DNA of 64,000 bases from Pelagibius sp037652055 (GCF_037652055.1 NZ_JBBKAH010000003.1:434001-498000), one strand, 5' to 3'; shown: positions 41,615-50,533, counted from the stretch's first letter. Notes: generated from the letters alone by a model not told the origin. A program made the numbers and translations.

Positions 41615-43324
41615 TTACGCCGCCTGAACCTCGCGAAGGAAATCGCCGACTTCTTTCTTGAGAATCTCCGACTTCTCGGCGACCGACTGTGCCGACGTCA
41701 GCACCTGAGACGAGGCGGCGCTGGTCGTTTGCGCGGCTTCCTTCATCCCCTCTACGTTCTTCGAGACTTCTTCGGTGCCTTGGGCGGCCTCCGCAACACT
41801 GCGACTGATCTCCGTCGTCGTCGCCGCCTGCTCTTCCGCCGCCGAAGCCACGGTGGTGCTGATCTTATCGAGCTCCTCAATGACTTCGGAGATACCGCGG
41901 ATCACCGGGACAGTCGACTCGACGCCCTGCTGCATGGCCTCGATCTGGGCCGCGATCTCCTTGGTCGCCTGCGATGTCTGATTTGCCAGGGCTTTCACTT
42001 CGGAGGCCACAACGGCGAATCCCTTGCCGGCTTCGCCAGCTCTGGCGGCCTCGATGGTTGCGTTCAGCGCCAGCAGGTTTGTCTGCTCGGCGATGTCGGT
42101 GATCAGGCTGACAACCTCGCCAATCTTGCCGGCGCTCTGACGCAGGACGTCAATTTGTTCAATGGCTGAACTCGCCCTTTCGCTGGCCTGGCCGGCGATG
42201 TTGGAGGTCCGGTGGATCTGCTGACTGACATCTTTGATCGACGCGGTGAGCTCCTCGGTCGCCGCGGCGACGGTTTGGACGCTCGCTGCCGCCTGGGCGG
42301 AGGCGGAAGCCACCGAAGTGCTCTGGGCGGCTCCCTCTTCAGCTGTCGCCGACATCGATTGGGCGGTCGCTTCCAGCTCCGTGGCCGCCGAACTGAGAGT
42401 GTCCAGGATTTCATCGACACCTTTTTCAAACCGCGCCGTCGTGTTCTGGATCTGCTCGGCCCGCGCGGCCTTGCGCTGAGCCTCTTCTTCCTGCTCGGCA
42501 AGCATGCGACGGCGCTCCACCGCACCGTCCTTGAATATCAACAGCGCACGCGCGATGTCGCCGATTTCGTCCTTGCGCTGCTGGCCATCGACCTCGACCT
42601 CCAGGTTGCCTTCAGCAAGCTGGCGGAGTGTGGCAACGGCCGAGCCAAGCGGGCGGACAATGGCCTGACGCGAGACGAAGAAACCAATCGCGATTCCGCC
42701 AAGAACCCCAAGCACGCCGACCGCAACGATCACTATCAGCGTGCTGCTGGCGGTCGCCGAAGCTTCCTGAGCAATATCGGATCCGCGTTCTTCCACGTAA
42801 GCAACGTAAGCCCGTGTCTTCTCGCGCAGTGCCGAAGAAAGCAGGCGTGACTGTTGAACGGAAGTCAGGATTGACTGCTGGCCGGCCCCGATTTCCACAC
42901 GACCGACTCGCTCAGCCGTCTCGATGGTGCCTTCGAGTTCGCCTACGTAGTCGTCGAGGGCCGACTCGATCTCCGCCAGCATAGCCGCGCGCTCCTCACC
43001 TGCCGTCTGCCTGGCCGTGGCCAATAGCTCGCGCGCTTCCTGCCGGATGCGCTCGATCTCCGGACGCAGTTCAGCGAGCTGGCTCGGATCGGCGGCGAGG
43101 TTGTATTCGGCGCGGCTCAAGGCGACGACCCGGGTATTCAGCTGGCCGCCCAGCTTGATCTCGGTTGCCGAGATATCAAGCTCGGCCGTGGAATCCCCAA
43201 GCGCATTGACGGAGAAAACACCGGTTCCAGCGATCACCGTCGAAACCACGCCAAGCAATACGACCAGACCCAGGATTTTTTGTGCGATCGGCCAATCGGC
43301 CAGGGAGAACTTCATTTTCCTCAT
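41615..43324 (-). CDS. Methyl-accepting chemotaxis protein
   Basis: 569 residues. TM1 (about 16-38), a helical periplasmic sensor region (40-190), TM2 (about 195-220), HAMP (about 220-272, GSAVATLRQLAEGNLEVEVDGQQRKDEIGDIARALLIFKDG), then the kinase-control coiled coil with hairpin tip EQTNLLALNATIEAARAGEAGKGFAVVASEVKALA. The periplasmic part looks like a four-helix-bundle sensor. No terminal CheR-binding pentapeptide is seen (ends FLREVQAA). Its promoter must lie in the AT-rich block upstream. Confidence 0.95.
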   Translation of the reverse strand: MRKMKFSLADWPIAQKILGLVVLLGVVSTVIAGTGVFSVNALGDSTAELDISATEIKLGGQLNTRVVALSRAEYNLAADPSQLAELRPEIERIRQEARELLATARQTAGEERAAMLAEIESALDDYVGELEGTIETAERVGRVEIGAGQQSILTSVQQSRLLSSALREKTRAYVAYVEERGSDIAQEASATASSTLIVIVAVGVLGVLGGIAIGFFVSRQAIVRPLGSAVATLRQLAEGNLEVEVDGQQRKDEIGDIARALLIFKDGAVERRRMLAEQEEEAQRKAARAEQIQNTTARFEKGVDEILDTLSSAATELEATAQSMSATAEEGAAQSTSVASASAQAAASVQTVAAATEELTASIKDVSQQIHRTSNIAGQASERASSAIEQIDVLRQSAGKIGEVVSLITDIAEQTNLLALNATIEAARAGEAGKGFAVVASEVKALANQTSQATKEIAAQIEAMQQGVESTVPVIRGISEVIEELDKISTTVASAAEEQAATTTEISRSVAEAAQGTEEVSKNVEGMKEAAQTTSAASSQVLTSAQSVAEKSEILKKEVGDFLREVQAA

Positions 43325-43494
43325 TCCCTAGTTGCTGTGACCGCCTGGGTCGGCCGCATGCCAGCCCACTGGGTCGAAATTTCATGCAGGAGCTGCAGCG
43401 CAGGTTCCTCGGGGGCAACCGGACTGGTCTCAGCCGGGATTCGCAGCGTCCCCAGCGATCTCAAACACGCCAAGCGCGCCCTCTAAGGGATATA

Positions 43495-43690
43495 CTTGGC
43501 GGTTATTATGAAAATTATCTTAAATTTGAGTATTTTGAATAGTAATCATCAATATTAACTGCATTAATTATATTTGATGATCGATTTATAATTAGTCATA
43601 TTAAGTATATGACGTTTTTTTAATTACATAAGACAATAAAAATGTCAGAGTGACATATAATTTGTCTCTTTAGACAAGAAAAAATACTGC
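43495..43690. promoter_or_regulatory. AT-rich intergenic block with two adjacent perfect palindromes
   Basis: A run of nearly 200 bases is mostly A and T inside an otherwise GC-rich chromosome, without stretches of coding sequence. Near its right end ATGTCA-GAG-TGACAT (43642-43656) and TTGTCT-CTTT-AGACAA (43662-43677) are perfect inverted repeats only 5 bases apart. The block is upstream of the chemoreceptor gene (minus strand) and probably contains its promoter and regulator sites, possibly also a binding zone for AT-binding silencers. Confidence 0.6.
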
Positions 43691-43826
43691 AATTGAATGG
43701 TGGAAGAACCGCGCGATCGGGAATGTGGGGCAATGCCGCTTCAGCCGGCGGCACCTGTTATGGGCGCGCGGCGCCCCCCGACCAAAGTTGCGGCAAGCCC
43801 CCTCCCGCCCTATCGTCGCCGGCACC

Positions 43827-44209
43827 ATGCGCGCTGCCTACGACACCATCGGGGTCAATTATGCGGACCTCCGCAATCCCGGCCCGCGGATCTGGTGACC
43901 CTGGATGAGGGGCAAATGCCCCGCCTGACGAACTACGAAGAATGGCTCGGGCCCGTCGAGATTTCCGCCGTTGCGGTGCCACACGGTTGCGTGGACGGAT
44001 TCCTCTATGCCTACTGGCTGCGGCCTGCGGCTTATCTCGATCCCAAAGTCCGCGCGGCCATGTCTTCCTTCTGGGCGCTGGGCGACGTGAGCGAGGCCCT
44101 GGAAAGACTGTCCGGCGACCTGAACTCCGGCGCCTGGGCCGCGCGCTACGGCCACCTGCTGGATCTCGATGCCTACGACGCCGGCTACCGCCTCGTCACC
44201 ACGAAATAG
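43827..44209 (+). pseudogene. Remnant of a class I SAM-dependent methyltransferase (internal deletion)
   Basis: The first 23 codons (MRAAYDTIGVNYADLRNPGPRIW, here shown as start MRAAYDTIGVNYADL) are the N-terminus of a familiar alphaproteobacterial methyltransferase family, and the frame then stops at 43896. Directly after, in another frame, the C-terminal part of the same family runs (about MPRLTNYEEWLGPVEISAV ... FLYAYWLRPAAYLDPKVRAAMSSFWALGDV...ARYGHLLDLD) to the stop at 44209. The SAM-binding core (GxGxG region, roughly 100-130 residues) is absent. A deletion that fused the two ends and shifted frame explains this. Non-functional as a methyltransferase. Confidence 0.7.
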
Positions 44210-44281
44210 GTCCTTGCCGGACCGGAGACGCGGCCACGCCGCCACGCTGAAGCGTGGCGGCGTAATACTGCGCGCTTGCCG

Positions 44282-45235
44282 TTATGGCTGTGTCACGCGG
44301 TCAAGGAAGGCAAGCATCCGCTCCGCGATGAAGGGTCCCTCCTCCTCCAGGGCGAAATGGCCGGTGTCGAGCAGGTGGAACTCGAGATCCTTCAGGTCGC
44401 GCTTGTAGGGCTCGGCGCCCAGGGCCGGAAAGATCGGGTCGTTCTTGCCCCAGACGATGAGCGCGGGCGGCTGAAACTCGCGGAACAGCGCCTGCCACTG
44501 CGGATAGAGCGCGAGGTTTGTGCGATAGTCATAGAATAGGGCGAGCTGGATCTCCTGGTTGCCCGGGCGGTCGAGCAGATACTGCACGTTCCAGAAGTTG
44601 TCCGGGCTGATCTTCGAAGGATCCTTCGCTCCGGTCAGGTATTGCCACTTGGTGCCTTCCAGGCCGAGGAAAGGTCTTAGCTTGTCGCCGTTCGCCGCCG
44701 AGGGATCAGCCCAGTAGACGCGGATCGGATCCCAGAATTCCTCCAGGCCCTCTTCATAGGCATTGCCGTTCTGGATGACGAAGCCGGTGACGCGCTCGGG
44801 GTCGGCGGCGAACATGCGGTAGCCGACGGGCGCACCGTAGTCCATGACGTAGGCGGCGTAGCGCCCGACACCCTTGGCATCGATCAGCTTCGTCACGATC
44901 TCCGCGAAGTGATCGAAGCTGTAGTCGAAAGTCTCGGCCGGCGGCATGCCGGAGGCGCCGAAACCTGGATAGTCCGGTGCCAGCACGTGGTAGCGCGCCG
45001 CCAGTTCTGGAATCAGGTTGCGGAACATCTGCGAGGACGTCGGAAAGCCGTGCAGCAGCAGCACGGTCGGGCGCGCCGGATCGCCCGCTTCACGGTAGGC
45101 GACTTCGACGCCGTCGATAACGAGGCTTTCGTAACGGACCTGGGGAACGTCCGCCGCTACGGCGGCGAGCGGAGCGGTTGCCAAGCCGAGGCCGAAGGCG
45201 GCGGCGCCGGCGAGATTGCGGATAGAGTCGTGCAT
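44282..45235 (-). CDS. Exported alpha/beta hydrolase with Asp nucleophile (epoxide hydrolase / haloalkane dehalogenase type)
   Basis: 317 residues. A signal peptide (residues 1-28, ending AAVAA) directs export. LLHGFPTSS (61-68) forms the oxyanion loop. The nucleophile elbow is VMDYGAP with Asp132, not Ser, as in epoxide hydrolases and haloalkane dehalogenases. WGKNDPIF provides the acid region and DTGHFALEEEG the His. The substrate is unknown. It lies behind a PNPOx-like gene on the same strand, and both are divergent from a LysR regulator. Confidence 0.9.
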   Translation of the reverse strand: MHDSIRNLAGAAAFGLGLATAPLAAVAADVPQVRYESLVIDGVEVAYREAGDPARPTVLLLHGFPTSSQMFRNLIPELAARYHVLAPDYPGFGASGMPPAETFDYSFDHFAEIVTKLIDAKGVGRYAAYVMDYGAPVGYRMFAADPERVTGFVIQNGNAYEEGLEEFWDPIRVYWADPSAANGDKLRPFLGLEGTKWQYLTGAKDPSKISPDNFWNVQYLLDRPGNQEIQLALFYDYRTNLALYPQWQALFREFQPPALIVWGKNDPIFPALGAEPYKRDLKDLEFHLLDTGHFALEEEGPFIAERMLAFLDRVTQP

Positions 45236-45313
45236 GGCAGTCTCCTTTCTGGTGAATGCTGGTGGACGGGTAAAAGCCGGTGGAAAGCCGGGAGTACGAA
45301 GGAAGATCGGACG

Positions 45314-45943
45314 TCAGCCGCGCGGATCGGCGGCGGCCTTCAGCGCCGCGTTCTCTTCCCGCAGCGCCTGCATCTCGGCGCGGATCTTCGCCAAGGCCGG
45401 TTCCAGCTCTTCCAAGGTGTAGCGCTGCGGCAGGTGCTGCGGGCAGTTCCAGTCGAAAGCCTCGACGGTGATGACCACCGCCCGCTCCGGCTTGGCGCGG
45501 TAGTCCGGATCGTGCAGGCGCGCGACCAGCGCCGGGTCGTCGCCGCGCTCGACGATGCGCGCGCGGCCCCAGATCTTCACACGCCGCCGGTTGGGGTAGT
45601 CGACCAGGATGAGGGCGACGCGGTCGTCGGCCTTCAGGTTACCGACACTGATGTACTGGCGGTTGCCGCGGAAGTCGGCGTAGGCGATCGTTTTCTCGTC
45701 CAGCACCTTCAGGAAGCCGACCGGCCCGCCGCGGAACTGCACGTAGGGCCAGCCGTTCTCGGCAACCGTCGCCTGGTAGAAGCCGTCGCGCTGGGCGATG
45801 AAGGCCGCTTCGTTGGGGCCCAGGCTGTCGCGCGGCTCGGCCTCGTCCGTCAGGAACTTCCCATAGCTGTCCGCCGTGCCCTGGCGGGTCTGCTCGGCCA
45901 GTACGCCGGGGGTGAAAGCGATCTCTGCAAATGCGCGGGCCAT
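45314..45943 (-). CDS. Pyridoxamine 5'-phosphate oxidase-like flavin-binding protein
   Basis: 209 residues from the ATG behind AAAGGAGGCCGCC. The split-barrel core is visible: GFYQATVAENGWPYVQFRGGPVGFLKVLDEKTIAYADFRGNRQYISVGNLKADDRVALILVDYPNRRRVKIWGRARIV. A helical C-terminal tail follows (EPALAKIRAEMQALREENAALKAA). This family binds FMN or F420/haem-like cofactors and is not necessarily the vitamin B6 enzyme. It is probably co-transcribed with the exported hydrolase and controlled by the divergent LysR protein. Confidence 0.85.
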   Translation of the reverse strand: MARAFAEIAFTPGVLAEQTRQGTADSYGKFLTDEAEPRDSLGPNEAAFIAQRDGFYQATVAENGWPYVQFRGGPVGFLKVLDEKTIAYADFRGNRQYISVGNLKADDRVALILVDYPNRRRVKIWGRARIVERGDDPALVARLHDPDYRAKPERAVVITVEAFDWNCPQHLPQRYTLEELEPALAKIRAEMQALREENAALKAAADPRG

Positions 45944-46019
45944 GGCGGCCTCCTTTCTGTCTCTCACGGAAGGTGGCACGCCGACGCGGGGATAATAATA
46001 GGCTATCTCATTAGTTTAC

Positions 46020-46038
46020 TATTCCGTATATTGGAATA
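46020..46038. promoter_or_regulatory. Inverted repeat touching the LysR start codon
   Basis: TATTCC-GTATATT-GGAATA abuts ATG 46039. It has the T-N11-A form of LysR operators (ATTCC...GGAAT) in the short AT-rich divergent region between the LysR gene and the PNPOx gene. It suggests autoregulation together with control of the divergent pair. Confidence 0.5.
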
Positions 46039-46947
46039 ATGGATCGCTTCCGCGAACTTGAAACCTTCCTGGCCGTGGCCGAGGCCGGCGCTTTCAACGC
46101 CGCCGCCCGTCGCCTGCGCCTCTCGCCGCCGGCGGTCACCCGGCTGGTCACCGGGCTGGAGGAGCGCCTGGGGGTGCAGCTGTTCACCCGCACGACGCGA
46201 CGGGTGGCACTGACCGAGGCCGGCGCCCGGCTGCGGGAGGATGCCCAGCGCATCCTGGTCGAGCTGGAGGAAGCGGAGACCACGGCAACGGGCGCCCGCG
46301 CGGTGCCGCGCGGCCACCTGAGCCTCACCGCGCCGCTGCTGTTCGGCCAGCGCGTCGTGGCGCCGATTCTGCGCGCCTACCTGGACGCGCACCCGGACAT
46401 GACCGCCTCGGCTCTCTTCCTCGACCGCAACGTGAGCCTGCTGGACGAGGGCTTGGACCTCGCGGTGCGAATCGGCGAGCTGCAGGATTCCTCCCTGGTG
46501 GCGCGGCGGGTCGGCGCGGTGCGGCTCATGGTCATCGCCTCCCCCGCCTACGTTGCGCGTCATGGCCGTCCGGAGAACCTCGCCGACCTCGCGGCGCACC
46601 GCATCATCTTCCCGTCCACCATCGACCAGCGGCCAGCCTGGACTTTCAGCCGAGACGGACGGCAGCAGACCCAGCGACTCGCCCCGACGCTGTCCCTGAA
46701 CACGCTGGAGGCGGCCATCGCGGCGGCGGAAGAAGGCTGGGGCCTCACCCGCGTGCTGTCCTATCAGGTCGCGGATGCCCTGGCCGCAGGACGCCTGGTC
46801 GAACTGCTGACCGACCAGGAGGACCGCACACTGCCGGTCCACCTGCTGCATGCCGAGGGCCGCCGCGCGGCGGCCAAGATCCACAGCTTCATGGACTTCG
46901 CCGCCGAGCGCCTGCGCGGCGAGAGCGCCCGGATGCTGGCGCGCTAG
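46039..46947 (+). CDS. LysR family transcriptional regulator
   Basis: 302 residues. The N-terminal HTH is clear (MDRFRELETFLAVAEAGAFNAAARRLRLSPPAVTRLVTGLEERLGVQLFTRTTRRVALTEAG), followed by a two-lobe effector domain (GHLSLTAPLLFGQRVVAPILRAYLDAHPDM..., LVARRVGAVRLMVIASPAYVARHGRP, GWGLTRVLSYQVADALAAGRLVELL). It is divergent from the PNPOx/hydrolase pair. Its stop TAG shares the CTAG tetranucleotide (46944-46947) with the stop of the convergent M24 gene. Confidence 0.93.
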   Translation: MDRFRELETFLAVAEAGAFNAAARRLRLSPPAVTRLVTGLEERLGVQLFTRTTRRVALTEAGARLREDAQRILVELEEAETTATGARAVPRGHLSLTAPLLFGQRVVAPILRAYLDAHPDMTASALFLDRNVSLLDEGLDLAVRIGELQDSSLVARRVGAVRLMVIASPAYVARHGRPENLADLAAHRIIFPSTIDQRPAWTFSRDGRQQTQRLAPTLSLNTLEAAIAAAEEGWGLTRVLSYQVADALAAGRLVELLTDQEDRTLPVHLLHAEGRRAAAKIHSFMDFAAERLRGESARMLAR

Positions 46948-48131
46948 ATAACGGGCAGCTCCGGCGCGGCGCGGCGGGTCAACAGCTCGGCGCCGCCGGC
47001 GCGCACCACGATGTTCTCCTCGTGCACCATGATCTTGCCCTCGGCAAAGGCCATGCCGGGCTCCAGGGTCAGCACCATGCCTTCTTGCAACACCGTGTGG
47101 TCCCACGGCGTGTGCGATGGCCATTCCGTGAGCTGCATGCCGAGGCCGTGACCCATGCGGCCGACGTCGTTGCCCCGAGGACTCCGGGGCGCACCACCTT
47201 CCTCCAACACCGCCTGCATCGCGGCAAAGAGCTCAGCACAGGTGGCGCCGGGACGCGCAGCCTGCAGCCCCGCCTCGGTCGCCCGCCACACCACCTCATA
47301 GGCGCGCCGCACGGCATCGTCGGCGCGGCCGATGGCGAAGTTGCGGTCGAAGTCGCAGAAGTAGCCGTCGAAGAGACAGCCGGTATCGAGGATCAGCACG
47401 TCTCCCGCACGCAGCGCGCGCCCCGAGGGCGGCGAGATGATGTCGCCGTAGCCGCCCTGCCCGGCACCGCCGACCAGGTAAGAGACGTCATCGACGCCGC
47501 GCGTCAGGCATTCGATCTTGAAGCGGCGGAACACCTCGACGTCGCTTTGCCCGGCGGCGAAGAGTTGCGGCGCTGCCTCGAAGGCTCCGGAGACCACATC
47601 GCAGACGTAGGAGATTTTCGCGATCTCGTCTGCCGACTTCACCATGCGCAGACCGCGCAGAATCGCCGTGGCATCGTGGAAGGTCGCATCGGGCAGCATC
47701 CAGGCGAGCTGCTCGAAATCGCCGAGCGGCATGCGCAGGTGGGTCTCCTTGCCCTTCAGGATGCCGATGCGCGCCGCCTTGCCCGCCACTTCGGTCAGCG
47801 TCGCGGCGAGCAGCGTGCGGCCGTCGTCGTCCGGTTGCGGCGAAGACCAGGAACGAATCTCGTCGAGCCAGGTCCGGCTCATGCAATCGACGCCGATGGT
47901 GGGGATCACCGCCACCGGCTTGCCCGCGGCCGGCACCACCAGGAACCACGGCCGCGTCGGGCTCTGCCAGAACTGCGTCAGGAAGCCGGTGAAGTAGCGC
48001 ACCTCCGGTTCCGTCGTCAGCAGCAGGGCATCGAGCCCGGCGGCTGCCATGGCCGCCTGCGCCTTTTCGGTGCGCGCGGCGAACTCCGCCTCCGGAAAGC
48101 CACGCGGCGGCGGGTTCGCTGCTGCGATCAT
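46944..48131 (-). CDS. M24 family metallopeptidase (Xaa-Pro dipeptidase/creatinase fold)
   Basis: 395 residues. The N-terminal creatinase domain (FPEAEFAARTEKAQAAMAAAGLDALLLTTEPEVRYFTGF) precedes the pita-bread catalytic domain: VGGAGQGGYGDIIS, LILDTGCLFDGYFCDFDRNFAIG with two Asp ligands, GMGHGLGMQLTEWPS with the His ligand, and LTLEPGMAF / MVHEENIVV with two Glu ligands. The complete ligand set suggests an active dimetal enzyme, either a proline dipeptidase or a related aminohydrolase. It ends on the overlapping CTAG with the LysR gene. The frame is open far upstream of ATG 48131, but that extension is antisense noise. Confidence 0.92.
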   Translation of the reverse strand: MIAAANPPPRGFPEAEFAARTEKAQAAMAAAGLDALLLTTEPEVRYFTGFLTQFWQSPTRPWFLVVPAAGKPVAVIPTIGVDCMSRTWLDEIRSWSSPQPDDDGRTLLAATLTEVAGKAARIGILKGKETHLRMPLGDFEQLAWMLPDATFHDATAILRGLRMVKSADEIAKISYVCDVVSGAFEAAPQLFAAGQSDVEVFRRFKIECLTRGVDDVSYLVGGAGQGGYGDIISPPSGRALRAGDVLILDTGCLFDGYFCDFDRNFAIGRADDAVRRAYEVVWRATEAGLQAARPGATCAELFAAMQAVLEEGGAPRSPRGNDVGRMGHGLGMQLTEWPSHTPWDHTVLQEGMVLTLEPGMAFAEGKIMVHEENIVVRAGGAELLTRRAAPELPVI

Positions 48132-48308
48132 GCCCCTCTCGTCTCCTGCAAGCCCTTTTCCCGCCATGCTAAAGTCTTGCCGGCACGAGCGATAGCCCCG
48201 CCGGCCCTTTGGCGACAGGGTCCATTGCCTTCCGGCGGCGGCTGTTCCATCTTGCCCGCCAAAGGGGCGAGAACGAGCCCAGAGCCAAATCCCGGGAGGC
48301 CAGACGAG

Positions 48309-50069
48309 ATGACCTATGCGGCGCCGATCAGCGAGATGCGCTTCGCGCTGGACGCCATCGCCGGGCTGCCGGAGATCGCCCGGCTGCCGGGCTATGAGGA
48401 GGCAACGCCCGACCTGGTAAGCGCCATCCTGGCGGAGGCCGCCAAGTTGGCCGGCGAGGTCATCGCGCCGCTGAATCATCCCGGCGACCGCCAGGGATCG
48501 GTCTTCGAGAACGGCGTGGTGCGCACCCCCGACGGTTTCCAGGACGCTTACCGCCAGTTCGTCGAAGGCGGCTGGAACGCCCTGCCCTTCGACCCGGACT
48601 TCGGCGGTCAGGGCCTGCCGTGGAGCCTCGCCACCGCGGTGCAGGAGATGTGGCAGGCGGCCAACCTCTCCTTCGGCCTGTGTCCGCTGCTGACCGCCGG
48701 CGCGGTGGAACTGCTGCAGGCGCATGGCAGCGAGCAGCAGAAGACCGACTATCTCGCCAAGATGGTCTCCGGCGAGTGGACCGGCACCATGAACCTGACC
48801 GAGCCTCAGGCCGGCTCCGACGTCGGCGCCTTGAAGACCCGCGCCGTGCCGAACGGCGACCACTACCTCATCACCGGGCAGAAGATCTACATCACCTGGG
48901 GCGAGCACGACTGCGCCGACAACATCGTGCACATGGTCCTCGCCCGCCTGCCCGACGCGCCGGAAGGCACCCGGGGCATCAGCCTGTTCCTGGTGCCGAA
49001 GTACGTCGTGAACGAGGACGGCACGCTGGGTTCGCACAACGATCTGCGCTGCGTCTCGCTGGAGCATAAGCTGGGTATCAAGGCCTCGCCCACCGCCGTC
49101 ATGTCCTATGGTGACTCAGGCGGCGCCGTCGGCTACCTGGTCGGCGAAGAGAACCAGGGCATGGCCTGCATGTTCACCATGATGAACAACGCGCGCCTCG
49201 CCGTCGGCCTGCAGGGCGTCGCCATCGCCGAGCGTGCGTACCAGCAGGCGCGCGCCTTTGCCTTCGAGCGCACCCAGAGCAAAGCGATCGACGGCGGCCC
49301 AGGGGCTAAAGGGGAGTCGGTGAAGATCATCCGCCATCCCGACGTGCGTCGCATGCTGGCGACCATGAAGGCGCGCACGGAAGCGGCACGGGCGCTGGCC
49401 TACTGGGCGGCGGCGGCACTAGACCGCGCCAAGCGCGAGCCGGACGAAACGAAGCGCACGGCGGCGCAGGCGCGCCTCGATCTTCTCATCCCGCTCACCA
49501 AGGCGTGGTGCACCGACGTCGGCTGCGAGGTCGCCTCCATCGGCGTGCAGGTGCACGGCGGCATGGGCTTCATCGAGGAGACCGGCGCCGCGCAGTACTA
49601 CCGCGATGCCCGCATCCTGCCGATCTATGAAGGTACCAACGGCATCCAGGCGCTCGACCTCCTGGGCCGCAAGCTGCTGCGCGACAAGGGCGCGGCGATG
49701 ACCCAGCTGATCCTGGAGCTGCGCGCCGGCCTGCCCGACGACGACAGCCTGCGCAAGCCGCTGGCCGAGGCCATCGCGACGCTGGACGACGCCACGGCCT
49801 GGCTGCTGGAGGAAGGCGGCAAGGACATCAGTCGGGGTGCGGCGGCAGCGACGCCCTACCAGACCCTCGCCGCCTCGACCCTGGGCGCCTGGCTCCTGGC
49901 GCGCAGCGCGGTGGAAGCGGCCAAGGGCGACGACAAGGCCTTCGCCGCCGCCAAGCTGAAGACCGCGCGCTTCTACGCCGACAACCTGCTGGGTGAGGTC
50001 AAGGGCCTTGCCGATGCGGTCATGCGCGGCGCGGAGTCCACGCTGGCGTTTGAGGACGACGAGTTCTGA
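48309..50069 (+). CDS. Acyl-CoA dehydrogenase, DmdC-type (3-methylmercaptopropionyl-CoA dehydrogenase family)
   Basis: 586 residues, the long ACAD form with an extra C-terminal domain. Core motifs are GTMNLTEPQAGSDVGALKT, ITGQKIYITWGEHDCADNIVHMVLARLPDAPEGTRGISLFLVPKY, NARLAVGLQGVAIAERAYQQA, GVQVHGGMGFIEETGAAQYYRDARILPIYEGTNGIQALDLLGRKLLRD with the catalytic Glu in YEGT. The length and C-terminus match DmdC-like enzymes. Dimethylsulfoniopropionate catabolism is possible but no other dmd genes are visible, so it could equally be a fatty-acyl-CoA enzyme. An HNH gene follows after 2 bases. Confidence 0.9.
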   Translation: MTYAAPISEMRFALDAIAGLPEIARLPGYEEATPDLVSAILAEAAKLAGEVIAPLNHPGDRQGSVFENGVVRTPDGFQDAYRQFVEGGWNALPFDPDFGGQGLPWSLATAVQEMWQAANLSFGLCPLLTAGAVELLQAHGSEQQKTDYLAKMVSGEWTGTMNLTEPQAGSDVGALKTRAVPNGDHYLITGQKIYITWGEHDCADNIVHMVLARLPDAPEGTRGISLFLVPKYVVNEDGTLGSHNDLRCVSLEHKLGIKASPTAVMSYGDSGGAVGYLVGEENQGMACMFTMMNNARLAVGLQGVAIAERAYQQARAFAFERTQSKAIDGGPGAKGESVKIIRHPDVRRMLATMKARTEAARALAYWAAAALDRAKREPDETKRTAAQARLDLLIPLTKAWCTDVGCEVASIGVQVHGGMGFIEETGAAQYYRDARILPIYEGTNGIQALDLLGRKLLRDKGAAMTQLILELRAGLPDDDSLRKPLAEAIATLDDATAWLLEEGGKDISRGAAAATPYQTLAASTLGAWLLARSAVEAAKGDDKAFAAAKLKTARFYADNLLGEVKGLADAVMRGAESTLAFEDDEF

Positions 50070-50071
50070 AC

Positions 50072-50377
50072 ATGTCCGGCGAAGGCAACCTCGGTCCCTG
50101 CCCAATCTGTGGGCGGGCGATGATCGCGGGAGCCAGCGTCGACCGGCATCACTGGGTGCCGAAGAGCGAAGGCGGGCGCGAGACGGACTGCATCCACGTG
50201 GTGTGCCACCGCATGATCCACCGAGTGTTCGACGAACGCGCACTGGCGACGGACTATGCCGACCCAGAAGCGGTGCGCGCGCATCCGGAGATCGCGCGCT
50301 TCGTGACCTGGGTACGCCGCAAACCGGCGGACTACGTCGACTGGCCGAAAGAGCCGCGCGCTGGGAAGCGGCGGTAA
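50072..50377 (+). CDS. Small HNH endonuclease-like protein
   Basis: 101 residues. CPICGRAM (Cys10, Cys13) and HVVCHRMIH supply a treble-clef zinc site, and DRHHWVPKSEGG is the HNH core. Such small stand-alone HNH proteins are nucleases or nucleic-acid-binding proteins. It starts 2 bases after the acyl-CoA dehydrogenase stop, so the two are translationally coupled, which is an unexpected partnership. Confidence 0.85.
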   Translation: MSGEGNLGPCPICGRAMIAGASVDRHHWVPKSEGGRETDCIHVVCHRMIHRVFDERALATDYADPEAVRAHPEIARFVTWVRRKPADYVDWPKEPRAGKRR

Positions 50378-50533
50378 TGCATCCCCCTCACATCGCATGG
50401 AGCGGTGTCTCGCCCTACCAACCCAAAGGCTGTCGTCCCCAGAGTCAGGCCCTGGAGCGGCAGTAGTTTGTGAATTCCAACATTGGCGAAGGCTGGGTAA
50501 GCCTGCCCGTGGCCGAGCGCCGGGCGCGCGGAC
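50378..50533. other. Intergenic stretch with degenerate repeat fragments
   Basis: CATCCCCCTCAC (about 50390) recalls the start of family A, and GGCTGTCGTCCCC...CAGGCCCTGGAGCGGCAG (50429-50463) recalls family B. Both are diverged and incomplete. No gene is seen here. Confidence 0.45.

Noticed and set aside
48132..49067. Upstream extension of the M24 peptidase frame
   Set aside because: It is antisense to the acyl-CoA dehydrogenase gene and has no family match; the ATG at 48131 begins the creatinase domain.
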